Assembly (NCBI RefSeq): GCF_020037025.1
Contig: NZ_JAIQLH010000112.1
Span: forward strand, 1 to 41,218
Source of the DNA: Streptomyces huiliensis
GTDB taxonomy: Bacteria; Actinomycetota; Actinomycetes; Streptomycetales; Streptomycetaceae
DNA length: 41,218 bases
Direction: 5' to 3'
The notes beneath the pieces are model-generated. The model saw only the letters and a program-made list of their open reading frames with translations. It made no database searches and was not told the DNA's origin. This document shows, one piece after another, positions 31,129-39,593 of this stretch (position 1 is its first letter; the number at the start of each line of letters is the position of its first letter). A program made the position numbers and the translations under genes.

Positions 31129-32750
31129 AGGACGGCGTCAACGGTGTCGCGCTCACCGTCTTCATCATCTTCTTCCTGGCCGTCACGGTCATGGGCTTCT
31201 ACGCCGCGCGGTGGCGGCGGGCCGAGAATTCCGACAACCTCGACGAATGGGGGCTGGGCGGGCGCTCGTTCGGCACCTGGGTCACCTGGTTCCTGCTCGG
31301 CGGCGACCTGTACACGGCGTACACCTTCGTCGCCGTGCCGGCGGCCGTCTACGCGGGCGGCGCGGCCGGGTTCTTCGCCGTGCCGTACACCATCCTCTGC
31401 TACCCGCTGGTCTTCACCTTCCTGCCGCGCCTGTGGTCGGTGTCGCACAAGCACGGGTACGTGACCTCGTCCGACTTCGTCCGGGGCCGCTTCGGCTCCC
31501 GGGGACTGTCGCTGGCGCTCGCCCTCACCGGCATCCTCGCCACGATGCCGTACATCGCCCTCCAACTCGTCGGCATCCAGGCGGTGCTGGACGTGATGGG
31601 GATCGGCGGCGGCTCGAACTGGTTCATGAAGGACCTGCCGCTCCTCATCGCCTTCGGCGTGCTGGCGGCGTACACCTACTCGTCCGGGCTGCGGGCCCCG
31701 GCGCTGATCGCGTTCGTCAAGGACGCGCTCATCTACATCGTCATCGCGGTCGCCATCATCTACATCCCGATCAAGCTGGGCGGTTTCGACGACGTCTTCG
31801 CCAAGGCGGGCGAGGCGTTCTCCGCCAAGAACCCGGACACGGGCAAGCCGCGCGGCGCCCTGGCGACCGGGCCCGACGCGCAGTGGGCCTACGCGACCCT
31901 CGCGCTGGGCTCGGCGATGGCGCTGTTCCTCTACCCGCACTCGGTGACGGCCGTGCTGTCCAGCAAGAGCCGCAACGTCATCCGCCGCAACACCACCATC
32001 CTGCCGCTGTACTCGCTGATGCTGGGGCTGCTGGCGATGCTCGGTTTCATGGCGGTGGCGGCCGGGATCAAGGTGAAGAACGGCCAGCTGGCCATCCCGC
32101 AGCTCTTCGAGGACATGTTCCCGGACTGGTTCACCGGCGTCGCCTTCGCGGCGATCGGCATCGGGGCCCTGGTCCCGGCGGCCATCATGTCCATCGCCGC
32201 CGCCAACCTCTTCACCCGCAACATCTACAAGGACTTCCTGCGGCCGGACGCCTCGCCCGCGCACGAGGCGAAGGTCTCCAAGCTGGCGTCCCTGCTGGTG
32301 AAGGTGGGCGCCCTGGTCTTCGTCCTCACCATGGACAAGACGGTCGCCATCAACTTCCAGCTGCTGGGCGGCATCTGGATCCTGCAGACCGTGCCCGCCC
32401 TGGTCGGCGGCCTGTTCACGCGCTGGTTCCACCGCTGGGCGCTGCTGGCGGGCTGGGCGGCCGGCATGATCTACGGCACCTGGCGCGCGTACGACACCCC
32501 GAGCGCCACGCAGGACCACTTCGGCAACACCAACCTCATCCCCTTCATCGGGGAGAAGGGGTACATCGGGCTCACGGCCTTCGCGGTCAACGTGCTCGTC
32601 GCCGTTGTCCTCACCCTCGTCTTCCGGGCCGCCAAGGTGCCGGACGGCGTCGACGCGACGCGCCCCTCCGACTACACGGCGGACGCGGGCGACCCGGGCG
32701 TCCGGACGGAACTGCCCCCGGCGACGGCGGGGGCGCCGGGCGGGCACTGA
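31125..32750 (+). CDS. mctP: Monocarboxylate permease, MctP-like sodium:solute symporter
   Basis: 541 residues from GTG 31125, overlapping the DUF3311 stop by 4 bp. About 13 membrane helices of the SSS family. Recognisable blocks: NSDNLDEWGLGGRSFGTW at the first loop, FLLGGDLYTAYTFVAVPAAVY (sodium site region), PYIALQLVGIQAVLDVMG, LGSAMALFLYPHSVTAVLSS and IGIGALVPAAIMSIAAANLFTRNIYKDF. These are typical of MctP, known from Rhizobium to import lactate, pyruvate and similar monocarboxylates. The hydrophilic C-terminal tail is Pro/Ala/Asp-rich. A 17-bp gap separates its stop from the convergent EF-G-like gene. Confidence 0.9.
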   Translation: MKDGVNGVALTVFIIFFLAVTVMGFYAARWRRAENSDNLDEWGLGGRSFGTWVTWFLLGGDLYTAYTFVAVPAAVYAGGAAGFFAVPYTILCYPLVFTFLPRLWSVSHKHGYVTSSDFVRGRFGSRGLSLALALTGILATMPYIALQLVGIQAVLDVMGIGGGSNWFMKDLPLLIAFGVLAAYTYSSGLRAPALIAFVKDALIYIVIAVAIIYIPIKLGGFDDVFAKAGEAFSAKNPDTGKPRGALATGPDAQWAYATLALGSAMALFLYPHSVTAVLSSKSRNVIRRNTTILPLYSLMLGLLAMLGFMAVAAGIKVKNGQLAIPQLFEDMFPDWFTGVAFAAIGIGALVPAAIMSIAAANLFTRNIYKDFLRPDASPAHEAKVSKLASLLVKVGALVFVLTMDKTVAINFQLLGGIWILQTVPALVGGLFTRWFHRWALLAGWAAGMIYGTWRAYDTPSATQDHFGNTNLIPFIGEKGYIGLTAFAVNVLVAVVLTLVFRAAKVPDGVDATRPSDYTADAGDPGVRTELPPATAGAPGGH

Positions 32751-32767
32751 CCCGGACCCCGGCTCCG

Positions 32768-33187
32768 TCACCTTCCAGGCCGGCCGTGCCGCCGCTTCGG
32801 CCGCGGCCGGCCGGGCCAGGTGGCCCAGCGCAGCGCCGCCGCCTCTCCGGGCGGCAGCAGGCCCGCACCGACGAGCGCGGCACGGCCGGCCTCCCGGCCG
32901 GCGATCCGGTAGCCGAGGTCGCAGGAATCCGCGTCGTGATAGTGGCCGTCGGTGACCAGAACGGCGGCCGCCACCCCGCCGAGCCCCTCCAGCAGTCCCT
33001 GCCGCAGCGCCGGAAGGTGTTCCCGCGGCAGCAGTTCCTCCGGCACGGCACTGAGCAGCTCCAGCCCACCACCCGGGCCCGGCGGTTCGACGTCCGCGAC
33101 GATGTGCGCGTACGGCCCGCAGCCGCCGAGGTTGAGCCGCACACACACCCGGATGCCCGACACGGGCCGCGGGAGGGACGTCACCAC
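32768..33187 (-). CDS. Free-standing EF-G/TetM domain IV-like protein
   Basis: 139 residues if started at GTG 33187 (VVTSLPRPVSGIRVCVRLNLGG); the start is uncertain because no ribosome site is visible and the frame is open further up. The sequence follows EF-G domain IV: AHIVADVEPPGPG (the region of VVLELEPL), LELLSAVPEELLPREHLPAL (matching the segment before the GGSIPKEYIPAV site), and VLVTDGHYHDADSCDLGYRI (matching VTLVDGSYHPVDSSEMAFKI). EF-G domain IV mimics the tRNA anticodon arm. No GTPase domain is present, and neighbours are unrelated. It could be a remnant of a ribosomal protection protein or an independent ribosome-binding factor. Confidence 0.68.
   Translation of the reverse strand: MVTSLPRPVSGIRVCVRLNLGGCGPYAHIVADVEPPGPGGGLELLSAVPEELLPREHLPALRQGLLEGLGGVAAAVLVTDGHYHDADSCDLGYRIAGREAGRAALVGAGLLPPGEAAALRWATWPGRPRPKRRHGRPGR
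32778..32812. terminator. Possible terminator at convergent gene ends
   Basis: GGCCGGCCG (32778-32786) and CGGCCGGCC (32804-32812) form a 9-bp stem, inside the 3' end of the EF-G-like gene and 28 bp after the symporter stop. Confidence 0.4.
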
Positions 33188-33544
33188 GACAGGTCGGATC
33201 GAACGCGGGCGAAACGGACCGTGGTCCCGCCCTGCGGCAGTACGACCTCGACCCCGCCTGTGATCGATCTCCCGTTCGACATGAGCGGATCGTACGTGTG
33301 TCCGGCGCCGTTGGGCGCTCGGCTCCGCCGGGCCCGCTCCTACGCTTTCGTGAAGCCCGCGCGCCCCGCCCTTCCCCCGCCCGGCGAACGCCCGGCGAAC
33401 GGCGATCGCTTCCGTGAACGGCGGCTGTGAGCAGGAGCCCGGGAGCGCCCTCCCGATAGCACATTCCGCGACCGCCTCATGACGGGACGACACAACATGT
33501 GGGGGCACGCGCGACAGTCGGCACTAGATGTATGCTCGTCCTCG
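33188..33544. other. Non-coding stretch upstream of the cobalamin riboswitch
   Basis: 357 bp between the EF-G-like gene and the riboswitch. On the plus strand TATGCT (33531-33536) could be the -10 of the nrd promoter, without a clear -35. GCGACAG (33511-33517) pairs with CTGTCGC (33545-33551). The remainder, 33188-33510, shows no gene or motif that I can support. Confidence 0.4.
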
Positions 33545-33645
33545 CTGTCGCCGCAGGGGAATCCGGTGGAAATCCGGAACTGTCCCGCAACGGTGTACGT
33601 ACGGGCCCAATCCGCCCGTTCCGCAGTCCGAGGACCTGCCGGCAG
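33545..33645 (+). ncRNA. Cobalamin (B12) riboswitch controlling nrdAB
   Basis: Adenosylcobalamin-sensing leader. The conserved core reads GGGGAATCCGGTGGAAATCC (33556-33575), then CTGTCCCGCAACGGTG (33580-33595), in line with the B12 riboswitch consensus; the closing B12-box side is CAGTCCGAGGACCTGCC (33624-33640), pairing with GCAGG at 33553-33557. It lies about 180 bp before nrdA. In S. coelicolor a B12 riboswitch is known to shut off the class Ia nrd operon when cobalamin is present, leaving the B12-dependent class II enzyme. Confidence 0.9.
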
Positions 33646-33818
33646 CACGCCATCGCCGGGCCCGCCCGGTACGGCGTCTGAACACGTCCGGGCCTCGCGG
33701 GTTGGGCCGGTGGACGCCCGCGCGCACGCCTCGTACGGTCTCCGTACGCCGCCGCCTGCGCGTGCGCGCCCCCCTGCCCTCCCGCGATGGCCCCCAGCCG
33801 AGCGAGGGAGAGCCACAC
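33646..33818 (+). promoter_or_regulatory. Expression platform between riboswitch and nrdA
   Basis: Contains the hairpin CGTACGG-TCT-CCGTACG (33732-33748) and a pyrimidine run CCCTCCCGC (33777-33785) whose CCCTC/CTCCC can pair with the nrdA ribosome-binding sequence GAGGGAG (33804-33810). This would allow translational control by sequestering the ribosome site. Pairing is predicted by eye only. Confidence 0.45.
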
Positions 33819-36227
33819 GTGACGATCGCGCCCGCGGAACCTGCTTCAGGTCCGGTTTCAGTGCCCGAGGCGGACACGGTTGCGACCGGCGGCCCCGGGA
33901 CCGCGCTCCTGCGCACCCTGACGGAGCTCACCGCCGATCTGCCCGCCACCGACCCCGGCAAGGTCGCCGCCGCCGCGCTGCGCGGCCGGCACCCCGGGTC
34001 GGACGAGGCCGAACTGCGCTCGCTGGCCACCGAGGCCGCGGCCGGGCTGATCTCCGAGGAGCCCGAGTACTCGCGGCTCGCCGCGCGTCTCCTCACGCTC
34101 GCCATCGCCGAGGAGGCGGCCGGGCAGGGCGCGGTCTCCTTCTCCGCCTCGGTCGAGGTCGGGCACCGCGAGGGCCTGATCGCCGACGAGACCGCCGCGT
34201 TCGTGCGCGAGCACGCCGAGCGGCTGGACGCGCTGGTGGACGCCGCGCTCGCCGGCGGCGCCGACGACCGCTTCGGCTACTTCGGCCTGCGCACCCTGCA
34301 CAGCCGCTACCTGCTCCGCCACCCGATCACCCGGAACGTGATCGAGACCCCGCAGCACTTCCTGCTGCGCGTGGCCTGCGGCCTGGCCGAGGACCGCAGC
34401 GTCCGCGCCCTGGACGACGTCGCCGAGCTCTACCGCCTCACCAGCACGCTCTCGTACCTCCCGTCCTCCCCCACGCTCTTCAACTCCGGCACGCGGCACC
34501 CGCAGATGTCGTCCTGCTACCTGCTGGACTCGCCGCTGGACGAGCTGGACTCGATCTACGACCGCTACCACCAGGTCGCGCGGCTGTCGAAGCACGCGGG
34601 CGGCATCGGCCTGTCCTACAGCCGCATCCGCTCCCGCGGTTCGCTGATCCGCGGCACGAACGGGCACTCCAACGGCATCGTGCCGTTCCTGCGGACGCTC
34701 GACGCCTCCGTCGCCGCCGTCAACCAGGGCGGCCGGCGCAAGGGCGCGGCCTGCGTCTACCTGGAGACCTGGCACGCGGACATCGAGGAGTTCCTGGAGC
34801 TCCGCGACAACACCGGTGAAGAGGCGCGCCGCACGCACAACCTCAACATCGCGCACTGGATCCCGGACGAGTTCATGCGCCGGGTCGAGGCGGACGCCGA
34901 CTGGTCGCTGTTCTCCCCGGCGGACACCCCGGACCTGGTCGACCTCTACGGCGACGAGTTCGACGCCGCGTACCGCGCGTACGAGGCCGCGGGCAAGGCC
35001 GTCAAGACCATCCCCGCGCGGGTGCTCTACGCCCGGATGATGCGTACCCTGGCGCAGACCGGCAACGGCTGGATGACGTTCAAGGACGCCTCCAACCGCA
35101 CCGCCAACCAGACCGCCGAGCCCGGCAAGGTCGTCCACTCCTCCAACCTCTGCACGGAGATCCTGGAGGTCACCGACGACGGCGAGACCGCGGTCTGCAA
35201 CCTCGGCTCCGTCAACCTGGCCGCGCACCTCGGCGCGGACGGCGAGATGGACTGGGAGAAGCTGGACCGCACGGTCCGCACGGCCGTCACCTTCCTCGAC
35301 CGCGTCGTGGACATCAACTTCTACCCGACCGAGCAGGCGGGGAACTCCAACTCCCGCTGGCGGCCGGTCGGTCTGGGCCTGATGGGCCTCCAGGACGTCT
35401 TCTTCCGGCTGCGGCTGCCCTTCGACTCCGCCGAGGCGAAGGCGCTGTCCACCCGGATCTCCGAGCGGATCATGCTCGCGGCGTACGAGGCGTCCGCCGA
35501 CCTCGCCGAGCGGCACGGCCCGCACCCGGCCTGGTCCGCGACCCGCACCGCGCGCGGCGTGCTGCACCCGGACCACTACCCGAACACCGAGCCGACCTGG
35601 ACCGAGCGCTGGGACGCGCTGCGCGCCCGGATCGCCTCCGTCGGCATGCGCAACTCGCTGCTGCTGGCCATCGCGCCGACCGCGACGATCGCGTCCATCG
35701 CCGGCGTCTACGAGTGCATCGAGCCGCAGGTTTCGAACCTGTTCAAGCGCGAGACGCTCAGCGGTGAGTTCCTTCAGGTCAACACCTACCTGGTGGAGGA
35801 CCTGAAGAAGCTCGGCGTGTGGGACCGCGCCACGCGCGACGCGATGACCGACGCCAACGGCTCGATCCAGGACATGGCGTGGATCCCGCAGGAGGTGCGC
35901 GACCTCTACCGCACCGCCTGGGAGATCCCGCAGCGCGCCCTGATCGACATGGCCGCGGCCCGCACCCCGTACCTGGACCAGAGCCAGTCGCTCAACCTGT
36001 TCATGGCCTCGCCCACCATCGGCAAGCTCAGCTCGATGTACGCGTACGCCTGGAAGCAGGGCATCAAGACCACGTACTACCTGCGCTCGCGCCCGGCCAC
36101 CCGGATCGCCCGCGCGGCCGGCTCCTCGGCCGCCGCCGTTCCCGTCCCCGCCCAGCAGGCCGCGCCCGACGCGGACGCCATCGCCTGCTCCCTGGAAAAC
36201 CCCGAGTCCTGCGAGGCGTGCCAGTAA
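33819..36227 (+). CDS. nrdA: Ribonucleoside-diphosphate reductase class Ia, large subunit
   Basis: Reduces ribonucleotides to deoxyribonucleotides. 802 residues from GTG 33819, GAGGGAG 8 nt upstream. Active-site features: Cys233 (PQMSSCYLLDS); N443-x-C445-x-E447 in SSNLCTEIL, the radical site; and VCNLGSVNL containing the partner cysteine. C-terminal CEAC (Cys798, Cys801) is the redox pair that receives electrons. No ATP-cone (activity) domain can be seen in the first about 90 residues, so dATP feedback may be absent. It is the first gene after the cobalamin riboswitch; its stop overlaps the nrdB start (TAATG). Confidence 0.95.
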   Translation: MTIAPAEPASGPVSVPEADTVATGGPGTALLRTLTELTADLPATDPGKVAAAALRGRHPGSDEAELRSLATEAAAGLISEEPEYSRLAARLLTLAIAEEAAGQGAVSFSASVEVGHREGLIADETAAFVREHAERLDALVDAALAGGADDRFGYFGLRTLHSRYLLRHPITRNVIETPQHFLLRVACGLAEDRSVRALDDVAELYRLTSTLSYLPSSPTLFNSGTRHPQMSSCYLLDSPLDELDSIYDRYHQVARLSKHAGGIGLSYSRIRSRGSLIRGTNGHSNGIVPFLRTLDASVAAVNQGGRRKGAACVYLETWHADIEEFLELRDNTGEEARRTHNLNIAHWIPDEFMRRVEADADWSLFSPADTPDLVDLYGDEFDAAYRAYEAAGKAVKTIPARVLYARMMRTLAQTGNGWMTFKDASNRTANQTAEPGKVVHSSNLCTEILEVTDDGETAVCNLGSVNLAAHLGADGEMDWEKLDRTVRTAVTFLDRVVDINFYPTEQAGNSNSRWRPVGLGLMGLQDVFFRLRLPFDSAEAKALSTRISERIMLAAYEASADLAERHGPHPAWSATRTARGVLHPDHYPNTEPTWTERWDALRARIASVGMRNSLLLAIAPTATIASIAGVYECIEPQVSNLFKRETLSGEFLQVNTYLVEDLKKLGVWDRATRDAMTDANGSIQDMAWIPQEVRDLYRTAWEIPQRALIDMAAARTPYLDQSQSLNLFMASPTIGKLSSMYAYAWKQGIKTTYYLRSRPATRIARAAGSSAAAVPVPAQQAAPDADAIACSLENPESCEACQ

Positions 36228-37240
36228 TGTCCAACGAACAGAAGAACCTTCTCGACCCGGGCTTCGAGCTGACCCTTCGCCCGATGCGGTACCCGGACTT
36301 CTACGACCGCTACCGCGACGCGATCAAGAACACCTGGACCGTGGAGGAGGTCGACCTCCACTCCGACGTGGCCGACCTCGCCAAGCTCTCCCCGGGCGAG
36401 CAGCACATGATCGGCCGACTCGTCGCGTTCTTCGCGACCGGCGACTCGATCGTGGCCAACAACCTCGTGCTGACGCTGTACAAGCACATCAACTCCCCCG
36501 AGGCGCGGCTGTACCTGTCGCGGCAGCTCTTCGAGGAGGCCGTGCACGTCCAGTTCTACCTGACGCTGCTGGACACCTACCTGCCCGACCCGGACGACCG
36601 CGCCGCCGCCTTCGCGGCCGTGGAGAACATCCCGTCCATCCGGGAGAAGGCCCAGTTCTGCTTCAAGTGGATGGACTCGGTCGAGAAGATCGACAAGCTG
36701 GAGACGAAGGCCGACCGCCGCCGCTTCCTGCTCAACCTGATCTGCTTCGCGGCGTGCATCGAGGGCCTGTTCTTCTACGGCGCGTTCGCGTACGTGTACT
36801 GGTTCCGCTCGCGCGGTCTGCTGCACGGCCTCGCCACCGGCACCAACTGGGTGTTCCGTGACGAGACGATGCACATGAACTTCGCGTTCGAGGTCGTGGA
36901 CACCGTCCGCCAGGAGGAGCCCGACCTCTTCGACGACGAGCTGCAGCAGCAGGTCACGGACATGCTGAAGGAGGCCGTCGAGGCCGAGCTCCAGTTCGGC
37001 CGCGACCTGTGCGGCGAGGGCCTGCCGGGCATGAACACCGAGTCCATGCGCGAGTACCTCCAGTGCGTCGCCGACCAGCGCCTCCAGCGCCTCGGCTTCG
37101 CCCCGGTCTACGGCTCGGAGAACCCGTTCTCCTTCATGGAGCTGCAGAACGTCCAGGAGCTGACCAACTTCTTCGAGCGCCGCGCCTCCGCGTACCAGGT
37201 GGCGGTCGAGGGCACGGTCGCGTTCGACGACGAGTTCTGA
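36227..37240 (+). CDS. nrdB: Ribonucleoside-diphosphate reductase class Ia, small subunit
   Basis: Houses the diiron centre and tyrosyl radical that start catalysis in NrdA. 337 residues from ATG 36227, overlapping the nrdA stop by one base. Iron ligands by comparison with E. coli NrdB: Asp73 (ATGDSIVANN), Glu104 and His107 (EEAVHVQFY), Glu179 (ACIEGLFFYG), Glu213 and His216 (RDETMHMNF). The radical tyrosine equivalent is Tyr111. All are intact, so this is an active class Ia/Ib-type subunit. A strong terminator follows, so the operon is nrdAB; a nrdS gene, found third in the S. coelicolor operon, is not here. Confidence 0.95.
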   Translation: MSNEQKNLLDPGFELTLRPMRYPDFYDRYRDAIKNTWTVEEVDLHSDVADLAKLSPGEQHMIGRLVAFFATGDSIVANNLVLTLYKHINSPEARLYLSRQLFEEAVHVQFYLTLLDTYLPDPDDRAAAFAAVENIPSIREKAQFCFKWMDSVEKIDKLETKADRRRFLLNLICFAACIEGLFFYGAFAYVYWFRSRGLLHGLATGTNWVFRDETMHMNFAFEVVDTVRQEEPDLFDDELQQQVTDMLKEAVEAELQFGRDLCGEGLPGMNTESMREYLQCVADQRLQRLGFAPVYGSENPFSFMELQNVQELTNFFERRASAYQVAVEGTVAFDDEF

Positions 37241-37258
37241 GCCGACGCCTCGGCAGTT

Positions 37259-37296
37259 GAGCGGGCCCTTCCGGAGTCTTCCGGGAGGGCCCGCTC
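37259..37296 (+). terminator. Terminator after nrdAB
   Basis: 17-bp stem with one G-T type mismatch (37259-37275 and 37280-37296), 4-nt loop GTCT, beginning 19 bp after the nrdB stop. Confidence 0.9.
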
Positions 37297-37415
37297 CCGT
37301 TCTCGCGAAAATCGCGCGAAAAACCGCACGACACGGCGGCCGGGGCGCCCGGGCCGCCACCGCCTGCGGGGAGGCTGGACGTCAGGGGGCAGCAACGGGA
37401 CAGGAGAAGCACCTG

Positions 37416-37844
37416 ATGCGCGTCATGATGATCGTCAAGGCGACCGAGGAGTCCGAGGCCGGCGTGCTGCCGACCCGGGAGGAGGTCGCCGACATGCAGC
37501 GGTACAACGAGGCCCTGGCCAAAGCCGGCGCGCTGCTGGCCGCCGACGGGCTGTGGGCGTCGTCGGAGGGCGCCCGGGTGGTGTTCGCGGGCGGGAAGCC
37601 CAGCGTGATCAATGGGCCGTTCGACGAGATCGGCGAGCTGATCGCCGGCTACTGGGTCATCCGGGTGGACTCGATGGACCAGGCCCGGGAGTGGGCGACG
37701 CGGATCCCGTTCCGGGAGGGCGTGGTCGAACTGCGGCGGATCTTCGAGCCGGCCGACTTCCCCTCCGACGTCCTCCCGCCCGAGGAGGCCGCCCGGGTGG
37801 AGGCCCTGCGCGAGGAGGCGCGGGGACGGTCCGGCCTGGTGTGA
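37416..37844 (+). CDS. YciI-family (DGPF-domain) protein
   Basis: 142 residues from ATG 37416 with AGGAGAAG upstream. Single ferredoxin-like YCII domain: MRVMMIVKATEESEAG, a central ALLAADGLWASSEGARV, and the diagnostic strand INGPFDEIGELIAGYWVI (the DGPF-like motif is NGPF here), then the helix SMDQAREWATRIPF. Related proteins are often encoded near ECF sigma factors of the ECF41-type; none lies here. Function is unknown. It has its own probable promoter after the nrd terminator, so it is not part of the nrd operon. Confidence 0.85.
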   Translation: MRVMMIVKATEESEAGVLPTREEVADMQRYNEALAKAGALLAADGLWASSEGARVVFAGGKPSVINGPFDEIGELIAGYWVIRVDSMDQAREWATRIPFREGVVELRRIFEPADFPSDVLPPEEAARVEALREEARGRSGLV

Positions 37845-37886
37845 CACCGGGCCGGGCCGGACCCCGCGAGCGCGTGCCCCGGCGGG

Positions 37887-38516
37887 TCAGTCGTTGGCGA
37901 CGACGGGGTAGCGGGGCGTGCCCTCGGCCATCTGCCGGAGCGCGTCCTTGCGGTCGCGCTTGGAGAGGCGGTCGATGTACAGGTAGCCGTACAGGTGGTC
38001 CGTCTCGTGCTGGAGGCAGCGGGCGAAGTAGCCGGTGCCCTGGACGGCGATCGGGTTGCCCTTCATGTCCTGGCCGCGCACCACGGCGTAGTCGGGGCGG
38101 GCCAGCGGGGCGTACGCCGTCGGGACGGAGAGGCAGCCCTCGTTGGAGTCGTCGAGGACGCGGCGGTCGGCCGGGAGCTCGTCCAGGACGGGGTTGCAGA
38201 CGTGGCCGACGTGCCGGACGCCCTCGTCGTCCATGCAGTCGTAGACGAAGACCTTGAGGTCGACGCCGATCTGGTTGGCGGCCAGGCCGACGCCCTCGGC
38301 CGTCCGCTGGCTGGCGAACATGTCGTCGATGAGGCGGGCGAGGTCGTCGTCGAACTCGGTGACGTCCTTGCACTCCTTGTGCAGGACGGGGTTGCCGACC
38401 ACGGTGATCGGACGGGACGTGCCGCGCTCGCGGTGCGCGGTCTCCCGCTCCTCGCAGTCCTCGGTGTCCACGATGAACTCGTCGTTCACCGGCTGGTCGG
38501 TCTCTCGCTGCGCCAT
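37887..38516 (-). CDS. def: Peptide deformylase
   Basis: Removes the formyl group from the N-terminal methionine of new proteins. 209 residues from ATG 38516. Motif 1 GVGLAANQIG (residues 75-84); motif 2 EGCLSVP with metal ligand Cys128; motif 3 QHETDHLYG with ligands His170 and His174 and catalytic Glu171. Compared with typical enzymes there is an acidic N-terminal extension of about 35 residues (EFIVDTEDCEERETAHRERG), common in actinobacterial copies. Streptomyces usually encode several deformylases; no fmt gene is adjacent, so this may be one of the paralogues. Confidence 0.94.
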   Translation of the reverse strand: MAQRETDQPVNDEFIVDTEDCEERETAHRERGTSRPITVVGNPVLHKECKDVTEFDDDLARLIDDMFASQRTAEGVGLAANQIGVDLKVFVYDCMDDEGVRHVGHVCNPVLDELPADRRVLDDSNEGCLSVPTAYAPLARPDYAVVRGQDMKGNPIAVQGTGYFARCLQHETDHLYGYLYIDRLSKRDRKDALRQMAEGTPRYPVVAND

Positions 38517-38563
38517 CGCCGCCGTATGCCTCTCTCACAACCCGTATGCACTGTCTCGCCCCG

Positions 38564-38608
38564 GAGCCCAGGGCCCATCCAGGGTAAGCGGACGGGGGCC
38601 CGGGGCTC
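38564..38608 (-). terminator. Terminator of the TPR-like gene
   Basis: GAGCCCAGGGCCC (38564-38576) and GGGCCCGGGGCTC (38596-38608) pair over 13 bp with one mismatch; the hairpin overlaps the stop codon of the minus-strand TPR-like gene and precedes the deformylase start. Confidence 0.55.
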
Positions 38609-39593
38609 AGCAGACCTCTTCCAGATCCCGCCACTCGCGGGTGTCGGGGCTGTCCGCGACCCAGCCGTCCAGCAGCCCCCGGACCAGCCCGGCGGGGGCC
38701 GCGATGCCGCATTCGCGCTCGGGGACCCACAGCAGGCCGGAGCCGGCCGTGCGGTGGCCGAGCGGGCCGGGGTGGCCGGGCTCGCTGTGGTCGTGCGGGT
38801 CCAGGTGCTCGCCGTCGCCCTCGTCGCTGGGCATCCGGCTCTCCGAGCACGTGCGGCACAGCAGCCGCACGGAGGAGGACCAGTCCTCCGCCGCGAACCC
38901 GGCGTCGGCCGCCAGCCGCTCCAGCGCGTCCCGGTCCGCCTCGGTGGCGGCCTCCAGCAGGACGACCCAGGTCGGCACCGGTGAGGGGGCCCACAGCTCG
39001 ATCTCGTCGAACACGGGGTACGAGGGCCCGGCCGCGGTCACCCGCTCGCCGTGCGGGACGCCGTCGTGCAGCACGACCTCGCCCCAGCGGCGGCCGGAGG
39101 ACGGCAGTGGGATGGACAGCACCTCCATGCGGGCCGGGTCGAGCCGGCGGCCCCAGACCACCTCGGCCTCGCCCTCGGGCGACAGCCGTACGGCCGCGCT
39201 GCCCAGCTCCATGCCGAGCGGCTCGCCGGCCGGGCCGCCCTCGCCCGGCACCCGCAGCCCGTACGCCTGCCAGGAGCGGCGGGCCAGCGGCCAGTCCTGG
39301 AGGGCGGTGGCGGCGATGCCCACGTTCCACCAGTCGGGGGCGCCCGCGTCGCGGTCCAGCAGGGCCACCGCGCGGAGGCCGGCGGCGCGGGCCTGCTCCC
39401 AGTCGTGCCGGAACTTGTGCAGCAGGGCGAGGTTGAACCAGGACTCGGACAGCCACGGCTCCATGTCCGCGGCGCGCGTCAGGAGCGCGCCGGCGTCCTC
39501 GTACCGGCCGTCGCCGATGAGCGTGAAGGCACGGTCGGTGGCCTGCCGCCACGAGGCGGAAGGCCGGTGCCGCACCTTGCCGAAGATCCTCAC
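38607..39593 (-). CDS. TPR-like repeat protein
   Basis: 328 residues if started at GTG 39593 (VRIFGKVRHRPS, AGGCGG about 9 nt upstream); longer in-frame starts exist but would add a low-complexity Arg/Gly leader. The N-terminal about 110 residues form TPR-like helix pairs: ATDRAFTLIGDGRYEDAGALL, WLSESWFNLALLHKFRHDWEQARAAGLRAVALL (in segments) and WWNVGIAATALQDWPLARRSW. The central and C-terminal part has an alpha/beta look (EVLSIPLPSSGRRWGEVVLHDG) and a CRTCSES motif followed by a His/Asp-rich stretch (HLDPHDHSEPGH), perhaps metal-binding. Function is unknown; TPRs normally mediate protein contacts. Confidence 0.8.
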   Translation of the reverse strand: MRIFGKVRHRPSASWRQATDRAFTLIGDGRYEDAGALLTRAADMEPWLSESWFNLALLHKFRHDWEQARAAGLRAVALLDRDAGAPDWWNVGIAATALQDWPLARRSWQAYGLRVPGEGGPAGEPLGMELGSAAVRLSPEGEAEVVWGRRLDPARMEVLSIPLPSSGRRWGEVVLHDGVPHGERVTAAGPSYPVFDEIELWAPSPVPTWVVLLEAATEADRDALERLAADAGFAAEDWSSSVRLLCRTCSESRMPSDEGDGEHLDPHDHSEPGHPGPLGHRTAGSGLLWVPERECGIAAPAGLVRGLLDGWVADSPDTREWRDLEEVC

